The notes under the pieces were generated by a model, which worked only from the letters and a program-made list of their open reading frames with translations, made no database searches and had not been told where the DNA came from. Made by a program: the position numbers and the translations under genes. 64,000 bases of DNA from Argentina anserina (taxonomy: Eukaryota > Streptophyta > Magnoliopsida > Rosales > Rosaceae): positions 15,327,001 to 15,391,000 of the forward strand of contig NC_065875.1 in the NCBI RefSeq assembly GCF_933775445.1, in the 5' to 3' direction. The first letter of the stretch is position 1. Each line of letters begins with the position of its first letter. This document shows, piece after piece, positions 1-11,201 of the stretch.

Positions 1-860
1 TGCAAATTTCCAGAATTTTTACCACTTTTAATCAACACAAATCGAACCTACTTAGGGCATGATTCGATTTGTGTCAATATGGTTGATGAATATAACACTC
101 AAACACAATCTTAGGGAATGCATCCAAACACTAAATTCATATGCACATATCTGAAAATTATCTAAAAGTATGAGAAAGATGATTAGAACACAACAATAGA
201 AATACAAACTCATTAATTATAGAAAACCATCAATTCGGCAAAGATCCAAAAATCCAATAAAACAATCTGAAAATTTCGATTCTTAATACAAAACAATAAT
301 CCCACACAAACATCATACTACAATCTTTATAGATAAAGTATTGTAAAAAAAATCAAAAACGAACAAACCCGTGGAGATGAGTTGCGAGAATCACACGTTG
401 TAAGAACCTTGGAGGTGTGTCTTCAATGGTGATTTCGGTGGAGATGAAATTTGTATATGGGGGAGAATGGCTTGTTGTTTTGGTGAAGGATGTTTGAGGT
501 AGTATTTTGGTAAAGTTTTGGCTCTTGAATGCAAAGGAGAAGTGTTCTTATTTGAGAGATGAAGTCATGTATATATAGAGGAAAGAATGAGGGTAGTTGC
601 ATCTTTCCTCATATTATAATGCAATGCTTTAATCCCTTAAATCATGCCATGTTTTGTTCCCTAAAACATGCCATACTTTAATCCTTAAATCATGTCATGT
701 TTTATTCCCTAAAACATGTCATGTTTTATGCTTTTAATGATCATCTTTAATTGTTGCATGACTTGATTCCATCTCTTTTTCTTTAATTATCTCTTCAATC
801 AAATCTGAAAATAAGAAAATAAAATCATAAGTAAGAGATAATTAGTTTCAAAACCTAACA
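1..860 (-). mobile_element. Probable LTR (3' part beyond window edge), minus orientation
   Basis: Read on the minus strand, this stretch starts at 860 with TGTTAGGTTTTGAAAC, a typical plant LTR 5' end. It has a TATA-like CTCTATATATACATG near 568-582, followed by a CT-rich leader-like stretch with no long ORF. The U3-like part (about 630-730) holds imperfect short repeats built on AAATCATGCCATGTTTT and CCCTAAAACATG. No matching CCTAACA-type end is visible, so the 3' end of the LTR, and any internal element, would lie left of the window. It could also be a solo LTR or an unrelated AT-rich spacer. The call rests on end sequence and TATA placement only. Confidence 0.35.
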
Positions 861-1066
861 AGGATTCCTAGTCAAACTAGGACTCTAGACCAATTATGCG
901 TTTTTAACTCATGTAAGCACAAAAATGCATCCAATACCGCCCAAGACTCTTATTACGACTCAATGACTCAATAGTACAACAATAAGGGCTAAGCAAAGTA
1001 CAAATTGAGGTAAAAACATGTTAAGAACGTCGCACAAAGTACTCCTATCACTGGTGCCGAGCCTTT

Positions 1067-1420
1067 CCCCAAACATTAAAAGGCTCAGCTCTCAATTGGT
1101 TTAGGCGTATCCCAGTAGGTTCCATCCAAAGCTTAAGAGATATGCAGAGGGCATTCCTTGATGAATTTATGATCGTCTCTGACTGGGTCTACACTCCGAA
1201 CGATCTGACTCTGATACGCCAGCGTCCAGATGAAAATTTGCGTGACCATGTGATCCGCTTCCAAGGAAAGTACCATCGGTGCGAGGGAGCAAACAGAAGA
1301 TAGCATACACCGCCATGATGGGGGTGTTTCGATCTGAAGCATTTTTCAAGGTTATACAAGACCCACCAGGTTCATTGAAAGCTCTCATGCGAGAAGCAAC
1401 AAACTATTCAGGGGCATAAA
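1067..1420 (+). pseudogene. gag (capsid) remnant
   Basis: In one plus frame the translation runs TLKGSALNWFRRIPVGSIQ and continues with an AFLDEFM motif. This is the conserved core of plant Retrotrans_gag (LKG.A..WF..LP.GSI....L...F...F). The frame is broken upstream by a shift at the poly-C near 1070 and downstream by a stop near 1300. A few cysteine/histidine residues reminiscent of a zinc knuckle appear around 1545-1570 in another frame. Gag would form the virus-like particle; this copy cannot encode it. Longer minus-strand ORFs over 1133-1388 are shadows. Confidence 0.65.
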
Positions 1421-1559
1421 ATCTCAATTGCGCACGAAATATGGACATTGAGTCACACCTGTCGTCGGAGCAAAAATATCCAATCATACTGCATTTGTAG
1501 CAAAGGCACCAGCAAACGAGCATAAGAAGCCGCGACAACCCAATATTGGGGGAAATGTT

Positions 1560-3110
1560 GCCATTGTCAAGGTACAGAAAGTATACACCGTTGCTTGGAT
1601 CAAAAACAGAAATCTTGAATCAAGAAAAATCAAGTATCGAGTCGGCCGCTATCTAATTGTCAATGGATCCCTATACAAACGGGGATACTCCACCCCCTAC
1701 TTACGATGTGTTACTTTGGATGAAGGAAGGACTATCATGGCAAGCATCCACAAGGGGCATTGTGGAAACCATTCTGGTGCCCGATCTTTGGCTCTAAAGA
1801 CACTAAGACAAGGATACTATTGGCCAACCATAAATGAAGATGCGAGGTTGATGGTCCAAACTTGTAAGCCATGCCAAAGGAACTCTACAATCCCTCACCA
1901 ACCAAGAGGATTCTTAACACCAATGTGCTCATCAGTCCCATTCGCAATCTGGGGTGTCGACTTCATCGGACCAATGCCTAGAAGCACTACCAAGGCCACT
2001 CACGCGATAGTGTGCGTTGATTATTACACCAAGTGAGCAGAGGTCGAAGCTTTAACAACCATCACCACCCTCCAAACCCAAAAGTTCATCTGGAAAAACA
2101 TCATTTGTCGCTTTGGAGTCCCGTATGCGTTGGTGATGGACAATGGCAAAACTTGTAAGCCATGCCAAAGGAACTCTACAATCCCTCACCAACCAAGAGG
2201 ATTCTTAACACCAATGTGCTCATCAGTCCCATTCGCAATCTGGGGTGTCGACTTCATCGGACCAATGCCTAGAAGCACTACCAAGGCCACTCACGCGATA
2301 GTGTGCGTTGATTATTACACCAAGTGAGCAGAGGTCGAAGCTTTAACAACCATCACCACCCTCCAAACCCAAAAGTTCATCTGGAAAAACATCATTTGTC
2401 GCTTTGGAGTCCCGTATGCGTTGGTGATGGACAATGGCAAACAATTTGACTGTGCATCGTTCCGTGAATTCTGTACAAAGTTAGGAATCAAGATGTGTTA
2501 TGCAGTGCCATACCACCCACAAGCTAATGGCCAAGTAGAGGCTATAAACTAGATCATCAAAAAAATTATCAAGAAGCGCATTGGTTGAGCCAAGGGAGCA
2601 TGGGCCGACTTACTGCCCCGGACACTTTGGGCATATAGGACAACGCCGTGCACCTCCACCAAAGAAACACCTTTCTCACTGGCCTATGGCTCAAAAACAA
2701 TACTTTCGATAGAGTTGAAAACCCTGACTCATCGAGTCAAAACATTTAATGTGGAGAAAAATGATCAACAACTACGTCTCAGTCTAGATCTGCTAGAAGA
2801 AAGAGGGAAGACACAAAGGTACGTCGGGCCGCGTACCAACAACGTGTTACCAAATACTACAATAGTAAGGTCAAGGAGCGAAGCTTTCAGGTGGGGGACT
2901 TGGTCCTAAAAAAAGTCACGCTCGCCTCAAAAGATAAACTCGCTGGAACTCTCGGTCCTAATTGGGAGGGACCATATTGAGTTGTCAGCATCAATCGTCC
3001 GGGAACTTACTCGCTGGCCAACCTATCCGGGAAAAGGCTTGTCTACCCTTGGAACATCCAAAACTTGAAGATCTACCATCACGAATAAGCCGCGCTGGAA
3101 TTTCACTACG
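1560..3110 (+). pseudogene. Integrase remnant (H2C2 zinc finger, rve core, C-terminal part)
   Basis: The translation starts with the RNase H-integrase linker (YLIVNGSLYKRG). It continues with an HHCC zinc finger (GHCGNHSGARSL, then CKPCQ) and the rve core. The catalytic triad residues are visible: D in WGVDFIGPMP, D in VMDNGKQFD, E in NGQVEAIN. A chromodomain-side tail (RPGTYSLANLSGKRL) follows in another frame. Integrase would insert the cDNA copy into the genome. TGA replaces the expected Trp codon after DYYTK, TAG follows VEAIN, and frames change after about 2700, so the gene is dead. A 291-bp segment of the core is duplicated in tandem. Confidence 0.85.
1858..2439 (+). repeat. Exact 291-bp tandem duplication inside integrase
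   Basis: Positions 1858-2148 and 2149-2439 are identical by base-by-base reading. The period is 291 bp, which is 97 codons and keeps the frame. Each copy covers the end of the zinc finger and the first rve Asp up to the MDNGK motif, and each carries the same premature TGA. The junctions share CAAA microhomology. Confidence 0.95.
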
Positions 3111-3164
3111 TCATTTTTACTATGAAAGATTCCCTCCATGCACCCTCCTACCTTTGTAGGGAGG

Positions 3165-4062
3165 AGACTTTACTTGCTTTTATATCTTCGTTTTTGGTGT
3201 ATCACCCATGTTTACATGGTAGTATACTGGTTCATGTAATGCCATTAACATATCTATCAAGCCTTCAATCTCATAATGTTAGTTGTGTCCATGGTATTTA
3301 ATTAAGTTAGCAAGCCATAATCGTGTTGAGATCGGAATTTGGAACAATCGGATTAGTTTGATATCATATCCATCACAAATCAAACAATTTGGCAAAGACT
3401 CCCGTGCTAAGCATATGATCAATCAATTCTAGTTACGTCAACTCATTACTGATGAACTAGGGTCAATGCCCAGACACAGACCAAACGAGGTACTTGTTTT
3501 ACACATCTATTAAAATGCAAACAGAAAGAAGAAAAAGTTTGCAAGAACGCAAAGGTATAGCTATCTCAACAAAAGTCTATCTACCCTTGAAGTGATTTAA
3601 CATGAGAATATATCCTTGTGCGTCAGTAAAACCCTAGAGAGAAACGCACATATAATGATGTGATTTTGTTAGATATTTAGCGTCTTGCGATCAAAAAAGT
3701 CGCAAGTCTACCAACCCAAAACGTAAGACTTAAAACAAGGCTAAGTTAATTAGGTGACAAAATATATCTAAGGATGAGCACTACTAGGTCAGCTACTCAT
3801 CCTCAGACATATCAAGGTTACAGAGAATACCGTAGATGTTTGAGAGTTACTGCCCTATTACAAAAGAGCTAGTTGACCGTCCAAACTAGTAAAATCTAGG
3901 GTCACATGTTCGTAATTTATACAAAGTCAAAAGAACTTCAACATAATTAATGAGACCAAACGAGTCTAATCCGTGAGCTTTCAAGGATCAACATCAGTAG
4001 CCTGAACCTTCTCACCCACGTAGTCGCCACCCTCAGGGATACCTACTCCTTTTGGGTGCTAG
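3165..4062. other. Non-coding spacer downstream of pol remnant
   Basis: Stops occur in all frames. A purine-rich GGGAGGAGACTT occurs at 3158-3169, directly after the integrase tail. I see no domain or RNA gene here. It separates pol from the convergent antisense ORF. Confidence 0.5.
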
Positions 4063-6538
4063 CTATTTCAAGTATTTCGACAGGGAGTTCACCCTCCGAC
4101 GCCACAATATCCTCATGCCCGCGGATGCCCTCACCATGATCCATGGTACCCACCGCTTAATTGGTAGGCTCATATTTGGGCGTCTTCTCAAGCCTTCAGA
4201 ATGAACCCATTCCATTCCACCCACGCCAAAGTGCAGCTCGCACAAATTAAGCAAGTCAACATAACCCTTTGAGTAGCTATTCTCTAGAGCCGCCTTTTGG
4301 GCGTTTTGGAACTCCTTTGATTCCTGAAATGCCTTCACAATCTCGCTTGGGTCAGTTTCAAGCCTAAGATTAAGCTCCTCAATCTTCTCCTTGAGTCCCC
4401 CAACTACCAATGTCAACTCAGTGTTCTTTTTGCACTCATTTGCCATAGCCTTCTCCATGGTCTCAAGCTTCCCCTCAAGTTGGGAAATTTTCTATCCCCT
4501 CTCATTCAGAGTATTCTCGCAATTCTCTAGTCTCACCATATCCTTTTTCCTCTGACCCAATTGAGCCTTCATGGACCTAATCTCTTTGTCAGTCAAGACA
4601 GCTTGTGAGTCCAACTCTCAGATCCTCTCCGCCATCTTGTCAAGGACTAGATGGTTCTTCAAGACATGCTATCAAGATGACACCAACACAAAAGAGTGTA
4701 ATTTTCACTTCGTAATACGTTTAGCGCACTAAGTAAAGCAAAAAACGAAAACAAAGAGAGGGATCTTCACCTTATTTTGGAAGTTCTTGGCCCTATCCAC
4801 TAGGGAAGTAAAGTCACCACAAAGCTCACTCTACACAAATCCACCATTGTAGTCAATTGGGTCGAAAAGCCTGATCAAGTCCTCCACATAATCAAAAAAG
4901 AGGTCAGGGACCTCAAGCTGAGTAGGGCGTGGCTTAGTCTTGGTAGGCCGAGGCACCTTCCGTGCATCCTCCATATTCTCATTTTGAGTTTCCCCCCTTA
5001 TTTTCTTCTTGGTAGACTCCTGCCTATCTAGCTCCTTCCACTCATTTTCCTTTTTTCCCAAAGCTTTCTCGGAAGAACCAGTGGTGGACTTAGGTAGGGA
5101 CCTTCGAAGTCATAGAGGTGATTCGGCCCTAGTAGGCCGAGACCCAGGCTAGGGCTTGAGACCCTGGTTGAAGGCAGGCCGACTACAATAGGAATCAAAG
5201 GCTTTGGAGAGATTCCACCCCTAAAATTCTGACGTTGTTGGAGGATCCTAGCTTTAAGTTCAGGGTCGTTCTTGTCACTCCATGTCTGCAAAAAAAAGGG
5301 AGAGAGTTTAGAGGTACAAAGGGTGCACAAGTATTTCAAAGCCTACAATAATTGAACTTAGTATGTTAAATAAAAGGGTGTTGGTAAAAAAACTTACTTC
5401 TAGCAGGAAGTGCAATGCCAAGTCTCTCTAGTTTTTCCTTAGTAACAGTGGTCCTGAAATGTCACTCTTCTCTAGGGAGAGTAATCAAGTTCTCGAGCTG
5501 CTGTTTCGCGACTCCGTCGAGCTACTTAAGCCTCGACCACTCACCTGTCACAAATAGCGACGTGTTCAGTTAAATAGCAAAATAAAATTTGAAGTGCAAA
5601 TAATTATTGTGAAACTGCACAACCTGCATCACAAAAGCGATTCTTAATACTTGGAAGTGAGAGTCCATTGCTACCGGCGGTAAGTGACCAATCATTGGCA
5701 TAAAATCATTTGTTTCTCCAACCTTTGACTAGACGTGGGACGTCAACCACAAGGGGAGGACAATGGGGAACAATGCAATAAAAGCCCTTAATAGGGTCTT
5801 TGGAGGCGGTATGGTTCTCTTTCAATTTCAAATGGTGGTAAAGGATTGCTAGCGGCGGTTTACAACCGAACTTGTCTAACCACAGCGTGATTAATGCAAT
5901 GATCATTTGGTAACCATTGGTATTGATTTGGGCGGGGGCAACACCTAACTCCCTCACCCATTTCTGCAAGGTAGGTTGAAAGGGCAACCTAACGCCTATC
6001 TTGAGCATGGCAGGGTACAAAATAACGTACTCTTTTGGGGGGCTGCTAGGTAGTTCATCATTTTCAATTAATTTCAATTAAACTAAGTCGAGAACTTGAT
6101 AATTCCACTTAAGTTCTCTCAAGACATCGGTGCTAACCTTGGTCATTTCCTGGTCGGCAGTCCATAATGAACGAGTGGCCCTGTAAGCTAACAGTTGCAC
6201 CCTAGAGGCGCTCATCAATTTTCTAGATATAAGGAGCACCTTATGCTTTTCAATCCTAGATATATTTTCGTCCCCCGGGTTGTTAAGATTGTGACTTTGA
6301 GGTTCGTAAGGTAGGGGTCATCATTATCTTCATCTATGAAATTAAAGGAGAGGAGCTACCACTAGATTGCGTTGGAGTTTGGTGGGGCTCATCTTTCACT
6401 CTCGAACGTACGTCGGATTCTTCGTCCCTACTAGAGTTAGAAGGTGATTGTTAGGGGGGCTATGCTATATTCACTAGACAATGTAAGATCAGTATCACCA
6501 TCACTAAAACCTTCCTCTCCACCCGAAGAACCCTCCAT
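4063..6538 (-). pseudogene. Antisense additional ORF of the Tat element ('putative gypsy-type transposase' domain plus coiled coil)
   Basis: This block is read opposite to gag-pol. A start ATG at 6538 opens an acidic, Ser/Gly-rich N-terminus. After a gap comes a block (about 6240-5706) with LLISRKLMSASR, ELPSSPPKEYVILYPAML and GVRLPFQPTLQKWVRELG, ending KGWRNK. This is the wording of the domain annotated in plants as 'transposase (putative), gypsy type' (PF04195-like, from memory). Further exon-like blocks lie at about 5290-5160 (acceptor TTTTTTGCAG, then WSDKNDPELKARIL), 5061-4831 (lysine-rich) and 4660-4063. The last is a coiled coil (KEKIEELNLRLE, FQESKEFQNAQ). Stops at about 6080, 5700 and 4610 and frame changes show decay. 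Function is unknown. The association with Tat elements is known from the literature; the exon model is inferred. Confidence 0.6.
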
Positions 6539-6539
6539 A

Positions 6540-7503
6540 AACCCAAAAGATCTCCAGATCCTTTTTTCCTAAAAAAAATGCAAAAGATTAGGGAACGGGG
6601 GGGGGGCTGGAAACGTTTCCACACTGCATCCAAAAGTCTCTAAGTTGCCAACAAACTAGTTAGGAAACTTCTATATGAGCAGAGGTGGTGGTATGAAGTT
6701 CAATAATAAAAGAAAAGATGAGGATGAGAACTAAAAACCATAGAAAAATCATAAAAAGAGTTCGGGTGCAAATCTTAAAACCCCGAGCAAGACGGCAATC
6801 GGAAAAAGACTTTGCCGATCGGAAGTCACCAAATTAAGATTTGCAACTGTTCTGTAGCACTCTCAGTGGTTCCGCGAAAGACTTCTTGTTTGTATGAAGA
6901 TAAAGGTGACCACCCGGTTGTTAAAATAAGGAAAGTGAAAATTCAAAAGTTAAGAAAAATGGGATAGTGAAAAAGCTAGTTACGACACGTCAGACTTAGT
7001 TAGACTAGGGTTTGTGGTTTAAGAGAATCTCAACCGTTTAGAGGGGCTAAAAATTATGATAAGGACATTTGGCTTGCAACACACGCTCAAGCCATCACTT
7101 AGCCTTCCCTAGCTTAATGATTACGTTGAGCATGTGTACTTAACCCAAAAAGTTTCCCACCATTTCTTAAGAAAGAATACTTAAATTCACTTGTGTGGTA
7201 ACATCTCTCTGACGAAGGTGGGGATACATAACTGGAAACACAAGTGGGTCTCCATTTTTTGAAATCTCTTCACTAGCATTTTTGAAAAGGAAGGAGGGGT
7301 GTGCCCTCATGTTAAAAATAAATTGATCTCTGCCATTACTTATTTCCATGAAAACACACTCGTTCATGCATGTATTGAAACACCTTTATGCTCGGTTGTG
7401 AAATTTACGTCTACTTTTTTTTGTAAAATTAAAAGTAAGTTTATGATTGTAAATTCCTCAAGGTGAAACTCCCGGTCCGACATTAGAAGTAACGTCGAAC
7501 ATG
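6540..7503. other. Non-coding spacer before the 3' LTR
   Basis: No supported ORF. It contains a G-run at 6598-6607 and AT-rich DNA. In Tat elements the antisense gene starts near the 3' LTR, so this interval may have held its promoter. I see no clear TATA motif for it. Confidence 0.4.
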
Positions 7504-7515
7504 GAGCTGGGGGCA
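7504..7515 (+). other. Polypurine tract
   Basis: GAGCTGGGGGCA lies directly before the TGTTC start of the 3' LTR. A purine-rich tract at this spot primes plus-strand DNA synthesis in LTR elements. It fixes the LTR start and the orientation of the element. Confidence 0.7.
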
Positions 7516-8447
7516 TGTTCATGTCGGAATTTATTCATAACATTAATCACGACATTTCAACTTTGAACATGTAAGATACGTTGAAAAGTCCAAACATCCG
7601 TAAAGTTCGCACTTTTCATCAGTTTGACTCCAAGTGAAGAGTTATAGATCCAAGGGATGCACTCAAAAGTATAAGCTTCATACTCGGCATGCGGAAGACG
7701 AAACCATAGCTCTTACTTCACGTCCAACTCACGTCAAGGATCTAAGGTTGGAGCGGCACTCATCAAGCTCGGTAGTTTTCTGGGTCAGTAGTATTATTTT
7801 CAAGCAAAGGTATACTAGCAATTGATCGGGCTGACGAGTTCCCGTCAAAGAAGGCAACATTATGTAAAGAATGTTGTTTCTTTTTCAATAAAGGACTTAC
7901 AAACCCCTTAAATTAAGGACTTAGGTCTAGTCAAATCATTTGGAGGATGTCCTCGTCATGGCCATGCCCATGGTCAAGGTATGGGTTTAGAGCTAGTCAC
8001 AGAATTATGACATCTGTCACCACTTCTGTTGAAACCATACATAGCAGATTTATTGAGTAAGAGAAATGTCAGAAAGTAAGCACATGCCCATACTCGAAGA
8101 ACATAGCCCATGCTTCCACAGTAGAGTTCAACCACCCCGAAAAACCCTATAAAAGGAGGGTTTGCTTCGTCCATCAAGTAACGAAAAAAAAAGACATTAT
8201 TCATCTCCTCTTCACTTAAAAGTTCATATTGTTTTTCTCTGACTTTATCATCGGAGCTTTCTAGACTGGCACCATGCCGGTGTCCTTGGTGTGCGAAGGA
8301 TAGTTCCATCAAGATCCCGCTGCATATATCAACTTGGAGGCCGATCGTGTAAGTGGAATACGACTCGAGTTTGAGCCTGGGCTCCTACCCCACATCTTTC
8401 CACGTATTAATTCAACGATTGTTGTTTGACCTTGCTGGAGCAAAACA
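7516..8447 (+). mobile_element. 3' LTR of the first Tat-type element
   Basis: It starts TGTTCATGTCGG right after the polypurine tract. It has a TATA box CTATAAAAGG at 8148-8157, a short leader, and a probable ACA end near 8447 (an alternative ACA lies at 8460), giving about 930 bp. No second copy of this LTR is seen in the window. The short ORFs inside on both strands are not genes. Confidence 0.6.
8148..8157 (+). promoter_or_regulatory. LTR TATA box
   Basis: CTATAAAAGG sits in the middle third of the LTR with a GC-poor leader after it. It is the expected position for the U3/R promoter of the element. Confidence 0.5.
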
Positions 8448-8493
8448 TTTTGCACAAACATCATCTTTTGAGTCTTTTTCTTTGTCATCAATT

Positions 8494-9340
8494 ATCTCTA
8501 CTTTCTTCTTAATCTTTTTCTACAGTTTCTTCAAAATCTTTTCTGGGTCGGTCTTTCCTGTTACCACAACCTTGTGAGTGTTCATGTCTGTTGCGATCCT
8601 CTCCACCCCTAATGAACCCAGAAAAGAAATACAAAAATAAGAGCAAACTAACGATCCGTTAGGGTTTGATTGAAAAGAGAGAGAAAGGGGTGAAAAACGA
8701 ATATAATGTACCTTTGATCTTCAACAGGGTTTTGGAAACTATTCTTTCACACGCATTGCAGTGCATTGTGACTTTGAATTCTGCAACGAAAACCTACATG
8801 GTAAATAAGCGAATCTGTAATTTTTGTAATTCTAATTCGCCATTATATTAGCAATGGAGTAGGAATTCTTACTTTTACTTCTTGCTCATTTTTCTTCTTC
8901 CCCATTTGAATAGTTGAATGAGATGGACAATCGTCCATGCAAGGTGAAAAGGGATTTGAAAATGCATATACATGCATGCCTTGAAGAGGTAGTTTCATAA
9001 CGAGTTTGGTTATAGCAGTTACCAAATGACATTATTTGATGTCGGAAAACTAGCAGTTCGCTAAAATTTGCGCTAAACATAAGAGAAATCTCCATTAGTA
9101 TAATGGGCCCCTCCTCTCTTTTAGTGTCAACAGCTTCATTAATTTTTTTAAATTTCAAAAGACCTCATTTTTTATGAATAAATTAGTCCATAAAACAAAT
9201 ATGTTGAAAGGGTACAATGGTAAAACAAACACAAAATTAAAATAATATGAGAAATATTTGAAATTGTAGTTGAGAAATAAGGAATGTGATAATTTCGTCC
9301 CAATATTGAATCCGTGCATTAGCACGGGGTAAAAGGCTAG
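8494..9340 (+). mobile_element. Non-autonomous Helitron (3' end clear, 5' end tentative)
   Basis: The right end shows the Helitron signature: a short hairpin CCGTGC-ATTA-GCACGG (9312-9327), then GGTAAAAGG and terminal CTAG at 9337-9340, followed by host T at 9341. A matching TC-start preceded by A lies at 8494 (A|TCTCTACTTTC), giving about 850 bp. The 5' match is short and could be chance. No Rep/helicase coding is present, as expected for a non-autonomous copy. Helitrons insert between A and T without target duplication. Confidence 0.5.
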
Positions 9341-9769
9341 TATAATATAAACGGCCACTCGTGTTCTGTATGATGATACTTGTAGTTAGAACTCTTGTGT
9401 TACTTTCATATACATACCCACATTAGTTATTACTTTACCGTTAGATTTTCATGTATGAACGACAATAGCTTATTAGATCCATGCATCTCACAAATGGTGA
9501 TCTCGATCAAGTAACTTTTAGTATGAAAGCTGAAGATTGATTATCATGAAATTACGAACGAAAATACTATAGGTAAAAACTGATATTGATCATCTTTTCT
9601 TTATTTTATACCGTACAGGTTTTGCAGATGGACTTGCAACAAATCCTTAGACACTAATCACACTATTTGTTTATCCATTGACATGCCATTATTAGAAGAA
9701 AGAAAGAAATAAAGAAAGAAAAAAGAAGAAGATAGAGAACCAGAGAATCACTAATTGAAGATGTAGATC
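9341..9769. other. Non-coding, AT-rich
   Basis: No ORF or repeat signature except an (AAAG)n-like purine tract at about 9700-9732. It may contain the old 3' flank of the broken peroxidase copy that follows. Confidence 0.4.
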
Positions 9770-9990
9770 CTAATCAAGCTTGTTAATCACTCTGCAATTC
9801 TTCCTAATTTCTCCATCACTTCCTGTTTTGATTTTAATGTCACCCATTTTCTTCATTGACTTACCAAAACGATCCATGAAGACATGGAAGTTTTGGAAGC
9901 TTCTTGACACCCGCGCCGCCTGCGGGTCAGTGAGTAGTGCAACATCTGATCTGAGCAAGCATTTGTACTGCGCTAGACCCACAATCCTTT
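9770..9990 (-). pseudogene. Class III peroxidase last-exon fragment
   Basis: The minus-strand translation shows LLRSDVALLTD, FGKSMKKMGDI and GEIRKNCRVIN, then stop. This is the C-terminus of a secretory class III peroxidase, including the last conserved cysteine. It closely matches the last exon of the intact peroxidase gene at 20957-22637 (MKKMGDI, DGEIRMNCRVVN there). Similarity ends near 9988, after the bases for VGL. Upstream sequence is unrelated, so exons 1-3 and the heme-binding part are missing. It cannot make an active enzyme. It is probably a broken tandem duplicate separated from its parent by the second retroelement. Confidence 0.8.
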
Positions 9991-10089
9991 GACAGCTTCT
10001 TTGCACAGTACTTGGCCACAGAGGTGGATGACCAGATTGTATGGTGGCTCTGAGCAGTTCCCATTGTGCTTCACGAATTCGAATCTTCT

Positions 10090-10600
10090 TTATTGATGTT
10101 CCTCAGCAAATTTTAAGCTTGAGATCCACATCCTCACCACGTTCTTGGTGACCTCTTTTCTTCCTCTTGCTTTATGCGCAGCTTTTCCAGTTCTGTGGTG
10201 CTCGACAGCCTGTGGAGAACGTGCTCTATATTCAGCAAAGGCATTTTGTGTTGCCTTTAAAGCCTTCCTATAACCGTCCAAGAGATTATTCATCAAGTGT
10301 ATTTCATGCTCAAACCTAAACTTCTCTGTTTGAAGCTTTTGTTGGTCTTCAAACCTGGCCTTATGCAACTGCTCAATCAATTCATCCTTCTTCTGTAACT
10401 CTTGCATAAAAACTATTAGTTCACTAAAACTTGTTGGCACTCGTTTTCTTTTGCTAGATATAACATCCTAGCTTTTCCCATCCACTGTTGCATATCCCCG
10501 TGACTGCTCCTTCCTTGCATCAAAACAACTGGTGGACTTCATATAGTTTGGTGCTGAGTCAACACGAGTTTTGGTGAGAACCTGCTCCAGATGAGCCACT
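10090..10600 (-). pseudogene. Fragment of an unidentified plant coiled-coil gene
   Basis: The minus-strand reading gives AAAVAVAHLEQVLTK (about 10600), then after a stop SFSELIVFMQELQKKDEL, a long charged helix (KLQTEKFRFEHEIHLMNN) and AFAEYRARSPQ, ending near 10090. The heptad-like pattern indicates a coiled coil. I do not recognise the family with certainty. At least one in-frame stop (about 10470) and the abrupt contact with the peroxidase fragment indicate a truncated gene piece. It could alternatively be a captured fragment carried by a mobile element. Confidence 0.45.
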
Positions 10601-10619
10601 GCTACTGCAGCTGCAATGC

Positions 10620-10969
10620 TTTGAACACTCAGAGTCTTTCGTCTTTATCACAGCGCAGGATGTCATTTTGGAGTGAGAAGAGCAAAAGAAAAAGCCGACC
10701 ATGTTGAAAAGAACAAGCAAAAGCAAGGACAAATAGACAGTGGAAAAAAACTTTGTCTTCCTCGGGCTGAGGACTGCTCCAACTCGACTGGGCTCGGTTC
10801 AGCTCGGCTCGGGTATTCAATCCTGTTTTTTTGTCTGATTTTGACTTTTGACTTTTTTTTACTGGTCTGACTTTGACTTCGTTTTTGTAAGATTTTGACA
10901 ACAATTTGAGAGTCGCGGTCAATTTAGGCATTTGACTACTTTCGAAACGCATTGATCTCTGGCGGATTT
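10620..10969. other. Non-coding flank at the second retroelement's 3' side
   Basis: Nothing coding is supported. Two overlapping ORFs on opposite strands here are low-complexity shadows. I cannot see a polypurine tract or an LTR for the minus-oriented element, so its 3' LTR is either missing or too diverged to recognise by eye. Confidence 0.35.
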
Positions 10970-11201
10970 GAAGAACGTAAACAACCTAATCGCTTAACTG
11001 CTTTCATTTCATAGACTTCACAACACTCAATAAAAGCGTTTTAGGCTTTACGCATCACATTCACCATGGCGGCTTTCAAGAGTTTGAAGAACGTAAACGA
11101 CCTAATCGTTTGACTACTTTCATTTTATAGACTTGACAGCACTCAATAAAAGCGTTTTAGGCTTTACGCATCACATTCAGCATGGCTGCTTTCAAGAGTT
11201 T
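10970..11201 (+). repeat. 116-bp tandem duplication at the PMD gene start
   Basis: GAAGAACGTAAAC starts at 10970 and again at 11086, and ATGG(C/G)GGCTTTCAAGAG-like sequence occurs at 11066 and 11182. The offset is 116 bp throughout, with about ten mismatches. Each unit carries its own ATG in similar context (CACCATGG and CAGCATGG). 116 is not a multiple of three, so only the downstream ATG is in frame with the PMD body. Confidence 0.85.

Larger units (their letters stand above)
1050..8447 (+). mobile_element. Decayed, 5'-truncated Ty3/gypsy element of Tat type
   Basis: Order on the plus strand: gag remnant (about 1067-1420), an abrupt junction to the RNase H/integrase linker, an integrase remnant (about 1560-3100), a non-coding spacer, an ORF block on the opposite strand (6538-4063), a spacer, a polypurine tract and a 3' LTR. 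Protease, reverse transcriptase and RNase H cores are absent, so there is a large internal deletion between gag and integrase. No 5' LTR related to the 3' LTR is seen at the left. An antisense extra ORF downstream of pol is known from some Tat-lineage elements, and that plus integrase wording is the basis for the lineage call. Boundaries are approximate. Confidence 0.75.

Noticed and set aside
8353..8577. 74-codon ORF across the LTR end
   Set aside because: It spans the LTR boundary and a T-rich tract, with no domain.
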